A DNA stretch of 64,000 bases from Rebecca billardiae RCC1528 (GCA_965240325.2 OZ251226.1:1240001-1304000), one strand, 5' to 3'; positions 42,145-52,606 are shown, counted from the stretch's first letter. Made by a program: numbers and translations. The notes: generated by a model from the sequence alone, not told the origin.

Positions 42145-42528
42145 TCAACTTTGATTCCAAAGATTCATAAAGATGCTATTGAGATAATATGTCTCACTTT
42201 GTCCCGGGAGAAGTTGAGATGATCCATCGACCGACCAATGGGAAGGCAGAACCGCGGGCATCGCGAAAAAAAGCGTGAATTGTTCGCGGGTTGCGGCCCA
42301 GGCCCGACAAAAAACGCAGCGATTTGCCTGGCGGGGTGGGCAGTGCCGTTTGGGCGGGGGGCTGTCTTGCTGAGCTTGACTAGAAGGAGGCGGCCTGCGC
42401 CTGGGGGCTGCCAGTGGCCTGGCAGAGCCAGCAGGCGGCTGTGTGGCCTGCTGTCCAGTGTCTGGCTGTGTAAGGCTGCTTTGAGCTCCGTTACCAGTGT
42501 GACTGCCAGCAGCGGGGTCTGCCGCCAT
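42145..42528 (-). CDS. Small ORF with one CxxC motif, possibly a gene remnant
   Basis: A 127-residue frame from ATG 42528. Text such as SPPPKRHCPPRQANRCVFC looks protein-like, with a CxxC that might be half of a zinc finger, after a Pro/Gln/Ser-rich start. It lies between the gap and the armadillo/BTB array. A second frame of similar length overlaps it on the same strand, so the coding frame is not certain. It may be a fragment of a transposon gene. Confidence 0.22.
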   Translation of the reverse strand: MAADPAAGSHTGNGAQSSLTQPDTGQQATQPPAGSARPLAAPRRRPPPSSQAQQDSPPPKRHCPPRQANRCVFCRAWAATREQFTLFFAMPAVLPSHWSVDGSSQLLPGQSETYYLNSIFMNLWNQS

Positions 42529-42747
42529 CTCAGGCCCCCCATGTCATACCATGTTTTCTATCGTCTACTAAGTGACTATGAATACGAACGCGGACGACGA
42601 TGTCGAGGCGGTACGACGACGCTGCCAGTAGTTGCTCAGTCAGCAAGCTGAGCAGTCACCACTGTCTTTGATGATGCACGAATAGTGAATACCGGTTACC
42701 GCACAAGGAGTGAGTCAACGAGAAACTGGTAGGAGTCACTCGGTGAC

Positions 42748-44670
42748 TCACTGCACGCGCTGGCGCTTGGCCGACGAGAGCTGCGTGGCCATGTCCACGG
42801 CCAGTGCCTCCATCAGCTCGAACGCCTCCGCCGGGTCGTCGCGCTTGAACGCCGACCACTGCTCCTGCTTCACGATCAGGACGATCTGCTCCTTCGCCAG
42901 CTTGCGCACGCCCTCCACCACACGCGCGCACCCGCCCGCCGCCTTGGCGTGCCGCAGCAGGTCGAGGCAGTTGTCCACGTCCAGCCCGGCGAGCAGCACG
43001 TCCTCGCACCGCTGCACGACGCCGAGCAGCACGTCGCCCTCCGCACGAGCGCGCGTGCCCTCCGAGCCTGCACCGGGCGGCGGCTGCAGCTTGCTCGCCA
43101 GCCGCAGCAGCTCGAGCACCACCGACGGCTCGGCCGGCAGCGGCGCCACGCCCGCCGAGTGCAGCTGGCGCAGCAGCGCCTCGTGCGCCGCCGAGCTGAA
43201 GTCCGGGTCGGCGTCCACCTCGCGCTGGCTGCCCTCAGACAGACTGCCGCACAGCTGGCGCGCGTAGTACTGCGAGTGCTGCGCCAGCAGCAGCCGGCTC
43301 GCGCCCAGCTCGGTGCCGTCAGCGCACCGCAGCACCACGTCGTGCTGCCGCGAGGGCGCGCCCACCGCGTCGCCCTGCGAGCACAGCCGCGCGTGCGCGC
43401 CGCGCAGCTCCGCCTCGCAGTCGGACAGTCTCACGTGCGTCTCACCGGCCGACGCCAGCGCACGCTCACGCACCTCCTCGCTGCCGCACAGCAGAATCTG
43501 GAGGGCCCGCAGCGCGTGCGGCCGAGCCTCGCGAGCGCGAGCGCCGCCGTCGGCATCGCCCTCCACAGCAGCGCAGCTGTGCACCAGGCCTTGCAGCGCG
43601 CTGACCAGCCCAGGCGTGCCGGCAATGGCAGCGCGCTGCGCGGTGCAGTGGTCGACGAGAGCGCGCACGATGGCCGCGACATCCGCTGCGATCTCGCGAA
43701 ATGCAGCCGAGCCGTCACGCACGCGCAGCAGCGGCACGAGGGCGTCGCACCCGCCGTCACCAATGAGCGCGGCGCAGCACGGCGTACCACCCTCTTCCGT
43801 GCAGCGGCGGATGACTTTGGCTGCGGTGCGGACCACGTCGACGTTGGCCGAGCGCAGCTGCGACACGAGCGCAGGCATGGCGCCCGCCTCCGCAATCCGT
43901 GCGCACAGTGCGGGGCCAGAGGCAAGCCAGCTGAGCGCAGCTGCCGCCTGGCGCTGCACATCCTCACTGGCCGACCGCAGCAGCGGCACGAGCGCAGGGA
44001 TGGCGCCAGCCTCGGCGATCGGCGCGCGCAGCGCGTCGGTACGGCCGAGCCAGCCGAGCACAGCTGCCGCCTGGCCCTGCACGCCCTCATTGGCCGATCG
44101 CAGCAGCGGCACGAGCGCAGGAATGGCGCCAGCCTCCGCAATCCGTGCGCACCGTGCGGAGCCAGAGGCGAGCCAGCTGAGCGCAACTGCCGCCTGGCGC
44201 TGCACGTTCTCATTGGCCGAGCGCAGCAGCGGCACGAGCGCAGGAATGGCGCCAGCCTCGGCGATCGGCGGACACAGCGCGTCGCTTACGCCGAGAGCGC
44301 CCAGAGCATCTGCAGCCCCACTCTGCACGTGCTCATGTTTGGACCTCAGCAGTAGCACGAGCGGTGGAATGGCCCCAGCGTCCGCGAGCGCACTGCGCAC
44401 GTCCGGATGCACAGCGATGCCCCTCACGGCACGCGCCGCGGCGGACTGCACGCCGGCAGTACGATCGGGCGCGAGGAGCTGCACCAGCTCCGGCAGAGCC
44501 TGCGAGCCAATGATCACTCCCGCGTCAACATCCTTCTCGCCATGCTCGGCGCCAAACGGCTCGAGCGCGACGATCAGAGCCAGGGATTTCGGCTTCTTGG
44601 GGCGCATGGCCTTGATCAGGTTGGTGATCGCCTCCTGCCCGACCGACGCGCAGGCCCGCTCGATGGCCAT
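42748..44670 (-). CDS. Armadillo-repeat/BTB protein, array copy 1
   Basis: An intronless frame of 640 residues from the conserved ATG (MAIERACASVGQEAI). Residues 60-310 are armadillo repeats, including three copies of a 41-residue unit with the core IAEAGAIPALVPLLRSA. A BTB/POZ domain follows near residues 430-510 (DVVLRCADGTELGASRLLL, QYYARQLCGSLSEGS), then a BACK-like helical tail ending KRQRVQ. The combination resembles plant ABAP1/ARIA-type proteins: BTB binds Cullin-3 and the armadillo part binds the substrate. That role is inferred from the architecture. Confidence 0.85.
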   Translation of the reverse strand: MAIERACASVGQEAITNLIKAMRPKKPKSLALIVALEPFGAEHGEKDVDAGVIIGSQALPELVQLLAPDRTAGVQSAAARAVRGIAVHPDVRSALADAGAIPPLVLLLRSKHEHVQSGAADALGALGVSDALCPPIAEAGAIPALVPLLRSANENVQRQAAVALSWLASGSARCARIAEAGAIPALVPLLRSANEGVQGQAAAVLGWLGRTDALRAPIAEAGAIPALVPLLRSASEDVQRQAAAALSWLASGPALCARIAEAGAMPALVSQLRSANVDVVRTAAKVIRRCTEEGGTPCCAALIGDGGCDALVPLLRVRDGSAAFREIAADVAAIVRALVDHCTAQRAAIAGTPGLVSALQGLVHSCAAVEGDADGGARAREARPHALRALQILLCGSEEVRERALASAGETHVRLSDCEAELRGAHARLCSQGDAVGAPSRQHDVVLRCADGTELGASRLLLAQHSQYYARQLCGSLSEGSQREVDADPDFSSAAHEALLRQLHSAGVAPLPAEPSVVLELLRLASKLQPPPGAGSEGTRARAEGDVLLGVVQRCEDVLLAGLDVDNCLDLLRHAKAAGGCARVVEGVRKLAKEQIVLIVKQEQWSAFKRDDPAEAFELMEALAVDMATQLSSAKRQRVQ

Positions 44671-45096
44671 CGCCTGCCGCGGTAGCGCGAAGTGGGTTCT
44701 CGGCCGCCGCGTAAGCCTCCGTCGTTGGGTCGTGTCGCCGGTGCGCTTAGCTAGCGCCGACCGCGCGGGCCCGGGCGGGCGGCAGCGGCGGGTGCAGAAG
44801 TACTCCGGAGTCCGGAGCATCCGCCGGACGGGTGCCTGCGCCGGCCTGCCGGCACTGCACTGACTAATACTAGTTACTTGACCCCCATACTGAATACCAA
44901 GGGCGGTACCCATACCATGTTTTCTATCGTCTACTAAGTGACTATGAATACGAACGCGGACGACGATGTCGAGGCGGTACGACGCTGCCAGTAGTTGCTC
45001 AGTCAGCAAGCTGAGCAGTCACCACTGTCTTTGATGATGCACGAATACCGCACAAGGAGTGAGTCAACGAGAAACTGGTAGGAGTCACTCGGTGAC

Positions 45097-47748
45097 TCAC
45101 TGCACGCGCTGGCGCTTGGCCGACGAGAGCTGCGTGGCCATGTCCACGGCCAGTGCCTCCATCAGCTCGAACGCCTCCGCCGGGTCGTCGCGCTTGAACA
45201 CCGACCACTGCTCCTGCTTCACGATCCGGACGATCTGCTCCTTCGCCAGCTTGCGCACGCCCTCCACCACACGCGCGCACCCGCCCGCCGCCTTGGCGTG
45301 CCGCAGCAGGTCGAGGCAGTTGTCCACGTCCAGCCCGGCGAGCAGCACGTCCTCGCACCGCTGCACGACGCCGAGCAGCACGTCGCCCTCCGCACGAGCG
45401 CGCGTGCCCTCCGAGCCTGCACCGGGCGGCGGCTGCAGCTTGCTCGCCAGCCGCAGCAGCTCGAGCACCACCGACGGCTCGGCCGGCAGCGGCGCCACGC
45501 CCGCCGAGTGCAGCTGGCGCAGCAGCGCCTCGTGCGCCGCCGAGCTGAAGTCCGGGTCGGCGTCCACCTCGCGCTGGCTGCCCTCAGACAGACTGCCGCA
45601 CAGCTGGCGCGCGTAGTACTGCGAGTGCTGCGCCAGCAGCAGCCGGCTCGCGCCCAGCTCGGTGCCGTCAGCGCACCGCAGCACCACGTCGTGCTGCCGC
45701 GAGGGCGCGCCCACCGAGTCGCCCAGCGAGCACAGCCGCGCGTGCGCGCTGCGCAGCTCCGCATCGCTGTCGGACAGTCGCACGTGCGTCACGCCCGCCG
45801 ACGCGAGCGCACGCTCACGCACCTCCTCGCTGCCGCACAGCAGAATCTTAAGGGCCCCCAGCGCAGCCGCTTGAGCGCGAGCGCTGTCGTCGGCATCGCC
45901 CTCCACAGCAGCGCAGCTGTGCACCAGGCCTTGCAGCGCGCTGACCAGCCCAGGCGTGCCGGCAATGGCAGCGCGCTGCGCGGTGCAGTGGTCGACGAGA
46001 GCGCGCACACTGGCCGCGACGTCCGCTGCGATCTCGCAAAATGCAGCCGAGCCATCACGCACGCGCAGCAGCGGCACGAGGGCGTCGCACCCGCCGTCAG
46101 CAATGAGTGCGTCGCAGCACAGCTTTCCACCCGCTTCCGTGCAGTGGCGGATGACGTCGGCTGCGGTGCGGATCACGTCGACGTTGGCCGAGCGCAGCAG
46201 CGACCCGAGCGCAGGCATGGCGCCCGCCTCCGCAATCCGTGCGCACAGTGCGGAGCCAGAGGCGAGCCAGCTGAGCGTAGCTGCCGCCTGGCACTGCACG
46301 CCCTCATTGGCCGACCGCAGCAGCGGCACGAGCGCAGGGATGGCGCCAGCCTCGGCGATCGGCGCGCACAGCGTGTCCGTATGGCCGAGCAAGGTGAGCG
46401 CAGCTGCCGCCTGGCACTGCACGCCCTCATTTGCCGACCGCAGCAGCGGCACGAGCGCAGGGATGGCGCCAGCCTCGGCGATCGGCGCGCACAGCGTGTC
46501 CGTATGGCCGAGCAAGGTGAGCGCAATTGCCGCCTGGCACTGCACGCCCTCATTTGCCGACCGCAGCAGCGGCACGAGCGCAGGGATGGCGCCAGCCTCG
46601 GCGATCGGCGCGCGCAGCGTGTCCGTCTGGCCGAGCAAGGTGAGCGCAGCTGCCGCCTGGCACTGCACGCCCTCATTTGCCGACCGCAGCAGCGGCACGA
46701 GCGCAGGGATGGCGCCAGCCTCGGCGATCGGCGCGCGCAGCGTGTCCGTCTGGCCGAGCAAGGTGAGCGCAATTGCCGCCTGGCCCTGCACGCCCTCATT
46801 GGCCGACCGCAGCAGCGGCACGAGCGCAGGGATGGCGCCAGCCTCGGCGATCGGCGCGCGCAGCGTGTCCGTCTGGCCGAGCAAGGTGAGCGCAATTGCC
46901 GCCTGGCCCTGCACGCCCTCATTGGCCGACCGCAGCAGCGGCACGAGCGCAGGGATGGCGCCAGCCTCGGCGATCGGCACGCGCAGCGTGTCCGTCTGGC
47001 CGAGCAAGGCGAGCACAGCTGCCGCCTGGCACTGCATGTTCTCATTGGCCGATCGCAGCAGCGTCACGAGCGCAGGGATGGCGCCAGCCTCGGCGATCGG
47101 CGCGCACAGCGTGTCCGTATGGCCGAGCAAGGTGAGCGCAGCTGCCGCCTGGCACTGCATGTTCTCATTGGCCGATCGCAGCAGCGTCACGAGCGCAGGG
47201 ATGGCGCCAGCCTCGGCGATCGGCGCGCACAGCGTGTCCGTATGGCCGAGCAAGGTGAGCGCAACTGCCGCCTGGCCCTGCACGCCCTCATTAGCCGACC
47301 GCAGCAGCGGCACCAGCGCAGGGATGGCACCGGCCTCGGCGATCGGCAGGCGCAGCGCGTCACTTCGGCCGAGAGCGCCCAGAGCAGTTGTAGCCCAAAA
47401 CTGAATATCCTCGTGGTTGGACCCCAGCAGCAGCACAAGCGGTGGAATGGCCCCAGCGTCTGCGAGCGCACTGCGCACGTCCGGATGCACACCGATGCCC
47501 ATCACGGCACGCGCCGCGGCGGCCTGCACGCCGGCAGTACGATCGGGCGCGAGGAGCTGCACAAGCTCCGGCAGAGCCTGCGAGCCAAGGATCACTCCCG
47601 CGTCAACATCCTTCTCGTCATACTCGGCGCCAAACGGCTCGAGCGCGACGATCAGAGCCTGGGATTTCGGCTTCTTGGGGCGCATGGCCTTGATCAGGTT
47701 GGCGATCGCCTCCTGCCCGACCGACGCGCAGGCCCGCTCGATGGCCAT
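45097..47748 (-). CDS. Armadillo-repeat/BTB protein, array copy 2 (expanded to nine repeats)
   Basis: 883 residues from ATG 47748. It matches the other copies at both ends but has nine near-identical 41-residue armadillo units instead of three. The 243-residue excess equals six units (246) minus a 3-residue deletion after EGDADDSARA. Units differ mainly at a few positions (NEGVQGQAA, NENMQCQAA; LTLLGQTDTLR or LTLLGHTDTLC). BTB and BACK-like parts are as in copy 1. The repeat region spans about 46270-47380 in the DNA as 123-bp units. Confidence 0.85.
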   Translation of the reverse strand: MAIERACASVGQEAIANLIKAMRPKKPKSQALIVALEPFGAEYDEKDVDAGVILGSQALPELVQLLAPDRTAGVQAAAARAVMGIGVHPDVRSALADAGAIPPLVLLLGSNHEDIQFWATTALGALGRSDALRLPIAEAGAIPALVPLLRSANEGVQGQAAVALTLLGHTDTLCAPIAEAGAIPALVTLLRSANENMQCQAAAALTLLGHTDTLCAPIAEAGAIPALVTLLRSANENMQCQAAAVLALLGQTDTLRVPIAEAGAIPALVPLLRSANEGVQGQAAIALTLLGQTDTLRAPIAEAGAIPALVPLLRSANEGVQGQAAIALTLLGQTDTLRAPIAEAGAIPALVPLLRSANEGVQCQAAAALTLLGQTDTLRAPIAEAGAIPALVPLLRSANEGVQCQAAIALTLLGHTDTLCAPIAEAGAIPALVPLLRSANEGVQCQAAAALTLLGHTDTLCAPIAEAGAIPALVPLLRSANEGVQCQAAATLSWLASGSALCARIAEAGAMPALGSLLRSANVDVIRTAADVIRHCTEAGGKLCCDALIADGGCDALVPLLRVRDGSAAFCEIAADVAASVRALVDHCTAQRAAIAGTPGLVSALQGLVHSCAAVEGDADDSARAQAAALGALKILLCGSEEVRERALASAGVTHVRLSDSDAELRSAHARLCSLGDSVGAPSRQHDVVLRCADGTELGASRLLLAQHSQYYARQLCGSLSEGSQREVDADPDFSSAAHEALLRQLHSAGVAPLPAEPSVVLELLRLASKLQPPPGAGSEGTRARAEGDVLLGVVQRCEDVLLAGLDVDNCLDLLRHAKAAGGCARVVEGVRKLAKEQIVRIVKQEQWSVFKRDDPAEAFELMEALAVDMATQLSSAKRQRVQ

Positions 47749-48183
47749 CGCCTGCCGCGGTAGCGCGAAGTGGGTTCTCGGCCGCCGCGCAGCCTCCGTC
47801 GTTGGCCGCACGGGCAGGCCAGGTTGCGCTTGGCTGGCGCCGACTCGGCGGGCGGCAGCGGCGGGTGTAGACTCCGGAGCATCGCCATCCGCCGGACGGG
47901 TGCTGCGCACTGCACTGACTAATACTACTAGTTACTTTACCCCCATACAATGTTTTCTATCGTCTACTAAGTGACTATGAATACGAACGCGGACGACGAT
48001 GTCTACGCGGTACGACGCTGCCAGTGGTTGCTCAAGTCAGCAAGCTGAGCAGTCCCCACGACTGTCTTCGATGATGCACGAATACCGCACGAGGATGCGC
48101 CACGATCAACACTCCGCTTGCTCTCTGACTCTGACCTGCCACCTGGTAGTCACTCGACTCACTCGTAGGAGTCACTCGGTGAC

Positions 48184-50106
48184 TCACTGCACGCGCTGGC
48201 GCTTGGCCGACGAGAGCTGCGTGGCCATGTCCACGGCCAGTGCCTCCATCAGCTCGAACGCCTCAGCCGGGTCGTCGCGCTTGAACGCCGACCACTGCTC
48301 CTGCTTCACGATCCGGACGATCTGCTCCTTCGCCAGCTTGCGCACGCCCTCCACCACACGCGCGCACCCGCCCGCCGCCTTGGCGTGCCGCAGCAGGTCG
48401 AGGCAGTTGTCCACGTCCAGCCCGGCGAGCAGCACATCCTCGCACCGCTGCACGACGCCGAGCAGCACGTCGCCCTCCGCACGAGCGCGCGTGCCCTCCG
48501 AGCCTGCACCGGGCGGCGGCTGCAGCTTGCTCGCCAGCCGCAGCAGCTCGAGCACCACCGACGGCTCGGCCGGCAGCGGCGCCACGCCCGCCGAGTGCAG
48601 CTGGCGCAGCAGCGCCTCGTGCGCCGCCGAGCTGAAGTCCGGGTCGGCGTCCACCTCGCGCTGGCTGCCCTCAGACAGACTGCCGCACAGCTGGCGCGCG
48701 TAGTACTGCGAGTGCTGCGCCAGCAGCAGCCGGCTCGCGCCCAGCTCGGTGCCGTCAGCGCACCGCAGCACCACGTCGTGCTGCCGCGAGGGCGCGCCCA
48801 CCGCGTCGCCCTGCGAGCACAGCCGCGCGTGCGCGCCGCGCAGCTCCGCCTCGCAGTCGGACAGTCTCACTTGCGTCTCACCGGCCGACGCCAGCGCACG
48901 CTCACGCACCTCCTCGCTGCCGCACAGCAGAATCTGGAGGGCCCGCAGCGCGTGCGGCCGAGCCTCGCGAGCGCGAGCGCCGCCGTCGGCATCGCCCTCC
49001 ACAGCAGCGCAGCTGTGCACCAGGCCTTGCAGCGCGCTGACCAGCCCAGGCGTGCCGGCAATGGCAGCGCGCTGCGCGGTGCAGTGGTCGACGAGAGCGC
49101 GCACAATGGCCGCGACATCCGCTGCGATCTCACGAAATGCAGCCGAGCCGTCACGCACGCGCAGCAGCGGGACGAGGGCGTCGCACCCGCCGTCAGCAAT
49201 GAGCGCGGCGCAGCACGGCGTACTACCCGCTTCCGTGCAGCGGCGGATGACTTTGGCTGCGGTGCGGACCACATCGACGTTGGCCGAGCGCAGCTGCGAC
49301 GCGAGCGCAGGCATGGCGCCCGCCTCCGCAATCCGTGCGCACAGTGCGGAGCCAGAGGCGAGCCAGGTGAGCGCAACTGCCGCCAGGCACTGCACGTCCT
49401 CATTGGCCGACCGCAGCAGCGGCACGAGCGCAGGGATGGCGCCAGCCTCGGCGATCGGCGCGCACAGCGTGTCCGTATGGCCGAGCCAGCCGATCGCAAC
49501 TGCCGCCACGCACTGCACGTCCTCATTGGCCGAGCGCAGCAGCGACACGAGCGCAGGGATGGCGCCAGCCTCGGCGATCGGCGCGCGCAGCGCGTCGGTA
49601 CGGCCGAGCCAGCTGAGCGCAGCTGCCGCCTGGCCCTGCACGCCCTCATTGGCCGATCGCAGCAGCGGCACGAGCGCAGGAATGGCGCCAGCCTTGGCGA
49701 TCGGCGGGCGCAGTGCGTCGCTTACGCCGAGAGCGCCGAGAGCATCTGCAGCCCCACTCTGCACGTGCTCATGTTTGGACCTCAGCAGTAGCACGAGCGG
49801 TGGAATGGCCCCAGCGTCCGCGAGCGCACTGCGCACGTCCGGATGCACAGCGATGCCCATCACGGCACGCGCCGCGGCGGACTGCACGCCTGCAGTATGA
49901 TCGGGCGCGAGGAGCTGCACCAGCTCCGGCAGAGCCTGCGAACCAGTGATCACTCCCGCGTCAACATCCTCCTCGCCATACTCGGCGCCAAACGGCTCGA
50001 GCGCGACGATCAGAGCCTGGGATTTCGGCTTCTTGGGGCGCATGGCCTTGATCAGGTTGGCGATCGCCTTCTGCCCGACCGACGCGCAGGCCCGCTCGAC
50101 GGCCAT
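48184..50106 (-). CDS. Armadillo-repeat/BTB protein, array copy 3
   Basis: 640 residues from ATG 50106 (MAVERACASVGQKAI), the same domain order as copy 1, with three central 41-residue units. The BTB half differs from copy 1 by only scattered bases. The 5' flank diverges from the others upstream of the ATG, so this copy may have its own promoter. No break is seen. Confidence 0.85.
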   Translation of the reverse strand: MAVERACASVGQKAIANLIKAMRPKKPKSQALIVALEPFGAEYGEEDVDAGVITGSQALPELVQLLAPDHTAGVQSAAARAVMGIAVHPDVRSALADAGAIPPLVLLLRSKHEHVQSGAADALGALGVSDALRPPIAKAGAIPALVPLLRSANEGVQGQAAAALSWLGRTDALRAPIAEAGAIPALVSLLRSANEDVQCVAAVAIGWLGHTDTLCAPIAEAGAIPALVPLLRSANEDVQCLAAVALTWLASGSALCARIAEAGAMPALASQLRSANVDVVRTAAKVIRRCTEAGSTPCCAALIADGGCDALVPLLRVRDGSAAFREIAADVAAIVRALVDHCTAQRAAIAGTPGLVSALQGLVHSCAAVEGDADGGARAREARPHALRALQILLCGSEEVRERALASAGETQVRLSDCEAELRGAHARLCSQGDAVGAPSRQHDVVLRCADGTELGASRLLLAQHSQYYARQLCGSLSEGSQREVDADPDFSSAAHEALLRQLHSAGVAPLPAEPSVVLELLRLASKLQPPPGAGSEGTRARAEGDVLLGVVQRCEDVLLAGLDVDNCLDLLRHAKAAGGCARVVEGVRKLAKEQIVRIVKQEQWSAFKRDDPAEAFELMEALAVDMATQLSSAKRQRVQ

Positions 50107-50456
50107 CGCCTCCCGCGCGCCGTGCAAGCTCCCGGGTGGGTCGTGTCCGGTCGCGCTTGGCGAGCACCGGAAGCGGGCGGGAGCGCGCGGCGTGCACACT
50201 CCGGAGCATCCGCCCGGGCCGGAGTCCGGACGGGTGCGCACCGTGCACTGACTATGTAGTATGTATCATCATAGTTACTTTGTAACTCCCCCAGGGCCAG
50301 GTATGGGGGTGCGATGTTTACTGTCGTCTACTACTAAGTGACTAGATGAATGCGAACACGAACGACGATGATGTCGAGGCGGTATGATGTTGCCAGTGGT
50401 TGCTCAGTCACACGATGATGCGCCACGATCAACACTCCGCTCCCTGACCAGTAGTG

Positions 50457-52379
50457 TCACTGCACGCGCTGGCGCTTGGCCGACGAGAGCTGCGCGGCCA
50501 TGTCCACGGCCAGTGCCTCCATCAGCTCGAGCGCCTCCGCCGGGTCGTCGCGTTTGAACGCCGACCACTGCTCCTGCTTCACGATCATGTCGATCTGCTC
50601 CTTCGCCAGCTTGCGCACGCCCTCCACCACACGCGCGCACCCGCCCGCCGCCTTGGCGTGCCGCAGCAGGTCGAGGCAGTTGTCCACGTCCAGCCCGGCG
50701 AGCAGCACGTCCTCGCACCGCTGCACGACGCCGAGCAGCACGTCGCCCTCCGCACGAGCGCGCGTGCCCTCCGAGCCTGCACCGGGCGGCGGCTGCAGCT
50801 TGCTCGCCAGCCGCAGCAGCTCGAGCACCACCGACGGCTCGGCCGGCAGCGGCGCCACGCCCGCCGAGTGCAGCTGGCGCAGCAGCGCCTCGTGCGCCGC
50901 CGAGCTGAAGTCCGGGTCGGCGTCCACCTCGCACTGGCTGCCCTCAGACAGACTGCCGCACAGCTGGCGCGCGTAGTACTGCGAGTGCTGCGCCAGCAGC
51001 AGCCGGCTCGCGCCCAGCTCGGTGCCGTCAGCGCACCGCAGCACCACGTCGTGCTGCCGCGAGGGCGCGCCCACCGCGTCGCCCTGCGAGCACAGCCGCG
51101 CGTGCGCGCCGCGCAGCTCCGCCTCGCAGTCGGACAGTCTCACGTGCGTCTCACCGGCCGACGCCAGCGCACGCTCACGCACCTCCTCGCTGCCGCACAG
51201 CAGAATCTGGAGGGCCCGCAGCGCGTGCGGCCGAGCCTCGCGAGCGCGAGCGCCGCCGTCGGCATCGCCCTCCACAGCAGCGCAGCTGTGCACCAGGCCT
51301 TGCAGCGCGCTGACCAGCCCAGGCGTGCCGGCAATGGCAGCGCGCTGCGCGGTGCAGTGGTCGACGAGAGCGCGCACGATGGCCGCGACATCCGCTGCGA
51401 TCTCGCGAAATGCAGCCGAGCCGTCACGCACGCGCAGCAGCGGCACGAGGGCGTCGCACCCGCCGTCAGCAATGAGCGCGGCGCAGCACGGCGTACCACC
51501 CTCTTCCGTGCAGCGGCGGATGACTTTGGCTGCAGTGCTGACCACGTCGACGTTGGCCAAGCGCAGCTGCGACACGAGCGCAGGCATGGCGCCCGCCTCC
51601 GCAATCCGTGCGCACAGTGCGGGGCCAGAGGCGAGCCAGCTGAGCGCAACTGCCGCCTGGCGCTGCACGTTCTCATTGGCCGACCGCAGCAGCGGCACGA
51701 GCGCAGGGATGGCGCCAGCCTCGGCGATCGGCGCGCGCAGCGCGTCCGTACGGCCGAGCCAGCTGAGCACAGCTGCCGCCTCGCACTGCACGCTCTCATT
51801 GGTCGACCGCAGCATCGGCACGAGCGCAGGGATGGCGCCAGCCTCGGCGATCAGCACGCGCAGCGTGTCCGTATCGCAGAGCCAGCCGATCGCAATTGCC
51901 GCCTTGCGCTGCACATCCTCATTGGCCGAGCGCAGCAGCGGCACGAGCTCAGGAATGGCGCCAGCCTCGGCGATCGGCGCGCGCAGCGCGTCGCTTACCC
52001 CGAGAGCGCCCAGAGCATCTGCAGCCCCACTCTGCACGTGCTCATGTTTGGACCTCAGCAGCAGCACAAGCGCTGGAATGGCCCCAGCGTCCGCGAGCGC
52101 ACTGCGCACGTCCGGATGCACAGCGATGCCCATCACGGCACGCGCCGCGGCGGCCTGCACGCCGGCAGTACGATCGGGCGCGAGGAGCTGCACCAGCTCC
52201 GGCAGAGCCTGCGAGCCAATGATCACTCCCGCGTCAACATCCTTCTCGCCATACTCTGCGCCAAACGGCTCGAGCGCGACGATCAGAGCCTGGGATTTCG
52301 GCTTCTTGGGGCGCATGGCCTTGACCAGGTTCGCAATCGCCTCCTGCCCGACCGACGCGCAGGCCTGCTCGATGGCCAT
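50457..52379 (-). CDS. Armadillo-repeat/BTB protein, array copy 4
   Basis: 640 residues from ATG 52379 (MAIEQACASVGQEAI); an in-frame ATG 30 bases upstream (MTTEATQQQ) would add ten. Three central armadillo units are the most diverged of the array (LIAEAGAIPALVPMLRSTNE, IGWLCDTDTLR), which suggests this is an older copy. BTB and BACK-like regions match the others. The stop is directly followed by a short, less conserved 3' flank. Confidence 0.85.
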   Translation of the reverse strand: MAIEQACASVGQEAIANLVKAMRPKKPKSQALIVALEPFGAEYGEKDVDAGVIIGSQALPELVQLLAPDRTAGVQAAAARAVMGIAVHPDVRSALADAGAIPALVLLLRSKHEHVQSGAADALGALGVSDALRAPIAEAGAIPELVPLLRSANEDVQRKAAIAIGWLCDTDTLRVLIAEAGAIPALVPMLRSTNESVQCEAAAVLSWLGRTDALRAPIAEAGAIPALVPLLRSANENVQRQAAVALSWLASGPALCARIAEAGAMPALVSQLRLANVDVVSTAAKVIRRCTEEGGTPCCAALIADGGCDALVPLLRVRDGSAAFREIAADVAAIVRALVDHCTAQRAAIAGTPGLVSALQGLVHSCAAVEGDADGGARAREARPHALRALQILLCGSEEVRERALASAGETHVRLSDCEAELRGAHARLCSQGDAVGAPSRQHDVVLRCADGTELGASRLLLAQHSQYYARQLCGSLSEGSQCEVDADPDFSSAAHEALLRQLHSAGVAPLPAEPSVVLELLRLASKLQPPPGAGSEGTRARAEGDVLLGVVQRCEDVLLAGLDVDNCLDLLRHAKAAGGCARVVEGVRKLAKEQIDMIVKQEQWSAFKRDDPAEALELMEALAVDMAAQLSSAKRQRVQ

Positions 52380-52562
52380 CGCCTGCTGCTGGGTAGCCTC
52401 CGTCGTCATTGGGTCGTGTTGATCCGCCGTGCGCGAGCGGGTGCACTACCAAGCGTGCACGTTGAGTGTATCGCTGGGCGCACTGACTTTCATCGCGCGT
52501 CGTCAACTTGCGATTACTACCGAGTCGTACTAACTGGTACAAAAGAGTGTATAGTAGTTCCT

Positions 52563-52606
52563 GTACAGTACAGCTTACTAAGAATAAGAGACGCACAAAG
52601 AGCTCT
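52563..52606 (+). repeat. Single arm related to the MITE at 59.4 kb
   Basis: GTACAGTACAGCTTACTAAG followed by AATAAGAGACGCACAAAGAG closely matches the outer arms of the MITE at 59443-59868. No convincing partner arm is seen nearby, so it is probably a remnant. Confidence 0.6.

Larger units (their letters stand above)
42545..52440. repeat. Tandem array of four armadillo/BTB gene units
   Basis: Four units in the same orientation start near 42545, 44917, 47946 and 50312. Each consists of a conserved 3' flank (TTTTCTATCGTCTACTAAGT in the first three, a diverged version in the fourth), a BTB-encoding half that is nearly identical in all copies, an armadillo half that varies, and a 5' flank ending near GACTAATACTA in the first two units. 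Unit lengths are about 2.3, 3.0, 2.4 and 2.1 kb. Confidence 0.9.

Noticed and set aside
46300-47320. Regular direct repeats resembling a CRISPR array
   Set aside because: The units are 123 bp, contiguous without unique spacers and encode armadillo repeats; the DNA is eukaryotic.
45298-47763. Long plus-strand frames (about 820 and 480 residues) through the armadillo/BTB genes
   Set aside because: They are antisense shadows of the minus-strand genes, with Arg/His-rich text and no domains.
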